A stretch of DNA of 48,929 bases from Microbacteriaceae bacterium PS02067 (GTDB lineage Bacteria; Actinomycetota; Actinomycetes; Actinomycetales; Microbacteriaceae). The stretch spans positions 1-48,929 of the forward strand of contig JASCPG010000016.1 of NCBI GenBank assembly GCA_029960085.1, given 5' to 3'. The notes beneath the pieces were generated by a model that ran no database searches, was not told the origin of the DNA, and worked only from the letters and a program-made list of their open reading frames with translations. The translations under genes and the position numbers were made by a program. The stretch's first letter is position 1. Each line of letters starts with the position of its first letter. Shown here in pieces: positions 47,559 through 48,929 of the stretch.

Positions 47559-48743
47559 ATGACCGATCACGAAGCCGCCGGGTTCCCGCTTGCCACGAGC
47601 TCGTGGGACGATGCCGAATACGCCGCCATCCAGCGCGTCGTCGACAGCGGTCGGTTCACGATGGGCCCCCTCGTCGCGCAGTTCGAACGGGACTTCGCCG
47701 CACAGTTCGGCGCTTCGCACGCGGTGATGGTCAACTCCGGCAGCAGCGCCAATCTCGTCGCCATCGCCGCGGCGATCCTCGACCCCGACATCGATCTCAA
47801 CCCCGGCGACGAAGTCCTCGTTCCTGCGGTCTCGTGGGCAACGACGTACTACCCGCTCAGCCAGTACGGACTCAAGCTCCGCTTCGTTGACATCGATATC
47901 GACACGCTGAACATGGATCTGGACCTCGCGGAGGAGGCGATCACGCCGCGCACCAAGGCGGTGTTCGCCGTCAACCTGCTCGGAAACCCCAACGACTTCG
48001 CGCGTCTTCAGAGGATCTGCGATGATCACAGTCTGCTTCTGCTCGAGGACAACTGCGAGTCGCTCGGCGCGACTTTCGAAGGGCGCGCGGCGGGGACCTT
48101 TGGAGCCATGGGAACGTTCAGCACGTTCTACTCCCACCACATCGCAACGATGGAGGGCGGCGTCGTGCTCACGGACGACGAGCGGCTCTACCAGACGCTC
48201 GTGTCACTTCGCGCGCATGGGTGGATTCGAGAGTTGCCCGCACAGAATTATGTCCACGACAAGACGGGCGACCCGTTCGAGGACTCCTTCTGCTTCGCGC
48301 TACCCGGCTACAACTTCCGCCCTGTGGAGATGTCGGGTGCGCTGGGGATCGAGCAGGTGAAGAAGATCCCGACGATCGTCGAAGAGCGACGCAAGAACGG
48401 CGCTATCTTCACCGATCTGGTCGGCTCGCTCCCTGACGTGCGTATTCAGCGTGAGGTCGGAGAGAGCAGCTGGTTCGGGTTCTCCATGATTCTCGAAGGA
48501 GCCTACGCCGGGCGGCGTCGTGAACTCGGCGCGGCGCTCGAGTCCGTGGGGATCGAGTCGCGTCCGATCGTCGCAGGAAACTTTACCCGTAATCCTGTGA
48601 TGCGATACCTGGATGCGGAGGTGCCTGCCGCGCTTCCCGCTGCCGATGCGGTGCACGTTGATGGCCTCTTCGTCGGGAACCGACACTACCCGAGCAGTGA
48701 CCACCTCGAAGCACTGCGCGACATTCTGGTGACTTTGCGCTGA
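47559..48743 (+). CDS. colD: GDP-4-keto-6-deoxy-D-mannose 3-dehydratase (ColD-type PLP enzyme)
   Basis: A 394-aa PLP enzyme of the DegT/DnrJ/EryC1/StrS fold. The usual Schiff-base lysine is replaced by His: TFSTFYSHHIATMEGG, with H193 in the lysine position. This is the hallmark of ColD, which removes the C3 hydroxyl of GDP-4-keto-6-deoxymannose with PLP and glutamate. The pyridine-nitrogen Asp is D164 (LLLEDNCESLGATF). The whole protein follows ColD as I know it: FPLATSSWDDAEYAAIQ, VPAVSWATTYYPLSQYG, FVDIDIDTLNMD, NLLGNPNDF, ALPGYNFRPVEMSGALGIEQ, GESSWFGFS, SRPIVAGNF and GLFVGNRHYP. The ATG at 47559 has GAGAGAAG upstream; the ATG at 47544 overlaps the preceding stop and is an alternative. 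A terminator follows. Confidence 0.92.
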   Translation: MTDHEAAGFPLATSSWDDAEYAAIQRVVDSGRFTMGPLVAQFERDFAAQFGASHAVMVNSGSSANLVAIAAAILDPDIDLNPGDEVLVPAVSWATTYYPLSQYGLKLRFVDIDIDTLNMDLDLAEEAITPRTKAVFAVNLLGNPNDFARLQRICDDHSLLLLEDNCESLGATFEGRAAGTFGAMGTFSTFYSHHIATMEGGVVLTDDERLYQTLVSLRAHGWIRELPAQNYVHDKTGDPFEDSFCFALPGYNFRPVEMSGALGIEQVKKIPTIVEERRKNGAIFTDLVGSLPDVRIQREVGESSWFGFSMILEGAYAGRRRELGAALESVGIESRPIVAGNFTRNPVMRYLDAEVPAALPAADAVHVDGLFVGNRHYPSSDHLEALRDILVTLR

Positions 48744-48750
48744 GCCCGCC

Positions 48751-48783
48751 GAGGGCACCGTGCACATGTCGCGCGGTGCCCTC
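48751..48783. terminator. Bidirectional hairpin after colD
   Basis: A perfect 10-bp stem, GAGGGCACCG (48751-48760) and CGGTGCCCTC (48774-48783), with a 13-nt loop, 8 nt after the colD stop and before a convergent gene. Confidence 0.75.
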
Positions 48784-48794
48784 ACTGGGCTTGC

Positions 48795-48929
48795 TCAGGA
48801 CTCGAGAGCGCGACGGAAAGACTCAAACGTTCCGTTGGCGACCTTCTCCCAGGAGAAGAGGGCCGCGCGCGCGCGGCCCCCGCCCGCCAGCGTGGGGCGG
48901 CGCGCCGGGTTAAAAACCCCCGCCAGCCA
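48795..48929 (-). CDS. GT4-type glycosyltransferase, C-terminal end only (partial)
   Basis: A minus-strand frame open from the right edge to the stop at 48797-48795 (44 codons). The peptide ends RAALFSWEKVANGTFESF plus RRALES, matching the last helix of GT4 glycosyltransferases (FSWE followed by a helix with conserved aromatic residues). It is too short to predict a donor. It converges with colD, so the sugar cluster continues past the window. Confidence 0.6.
   Translation of the reverse strand, partial: WLAGVFNPARRPTLAGGGRARAALFSWEKVANGTFESFRRALES

Overview
The window reads as chromosomal DNA of a high-GC Gram-positive actinobacterium, most likely Microbacteriaceae close to Microbacterium. 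The signs are very high GC, many GTG and TTG starts, many ATGA/GTGA stop-start overlaps, acyl-CoA carboxylase beta plus epsilon subunits, a fused RmlC-RmlD, a purK-purE-LCP gene order, cell-wall-anchored GH92 enzymes, and frequent GGATGC/GCATCC hexamers. The genus is inferred, not shown. The window is cut at both ends: a TrmA-type RNA methyltransferase on the left and a GT4 glycosyltransferase on the right are partial.

Layout. 1-3.7 kb: partial RNA methyltransferase, then a response regulator, a histidine kinase and a second kinase-like membrane protein with overlapping ends. 3.7-16.1 kb: two very large secreted GH92 mannosidases on the minus strand, divergent from a LacI-type regulator with a palindromic operator between them; this looks like a regulated alpha-mannan or high-mannose-glycan degradation locus. 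16.2-21.5 kb: housekeeping genes for acyl-CoA carboxylase (accD, accE), biotin ligase (birA), a PH-domain membrane protein, and purK/purE. 21.5-26.2 kb: an LCP-family wall-polymer ligase, a GT4 enzyme, and a secreted protein with cell-wall-binding repeats.

26.2-48.9 kb is a cell-surface glycopolymer cluster: many glycosyltransferases, an ABC-2 polysaccharide exporter, a Wzx-like flippase candidate, an SGNH-acyltransferase, and several nucleotide-sugar pathways. These are dTDP-L-rhamnose (rmlA, rmlB, fused rmlCD), UDP-galactofuranose (glf) and a GDP-deoxyhexose branch. The last is the most interesting part. Gmd makes GDP-4-keto-6-deoxymannose. One Fcl copy with intact catalytic residues can turn this into GDP-L-fucose. 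A ColD-type PLP dehydratase, with His in place of the PLP lysine, together with a second, divergent Fcl-like enzyme could instead make a GDP-3,6-dideoxyhexose such as colitose. That chemistry is best known from Gram-negative O-antigens.

No gene-free stretch is longer than 300 nt; the longest is 3713-3986 (274 nt). I saw no tRNA, rRNA, CRISPR array, insertion sequence or prophage. Several genes have a TANNNT-like -10 box 6-8 nt before the start codon, which suggests widespread leaderless transcription.
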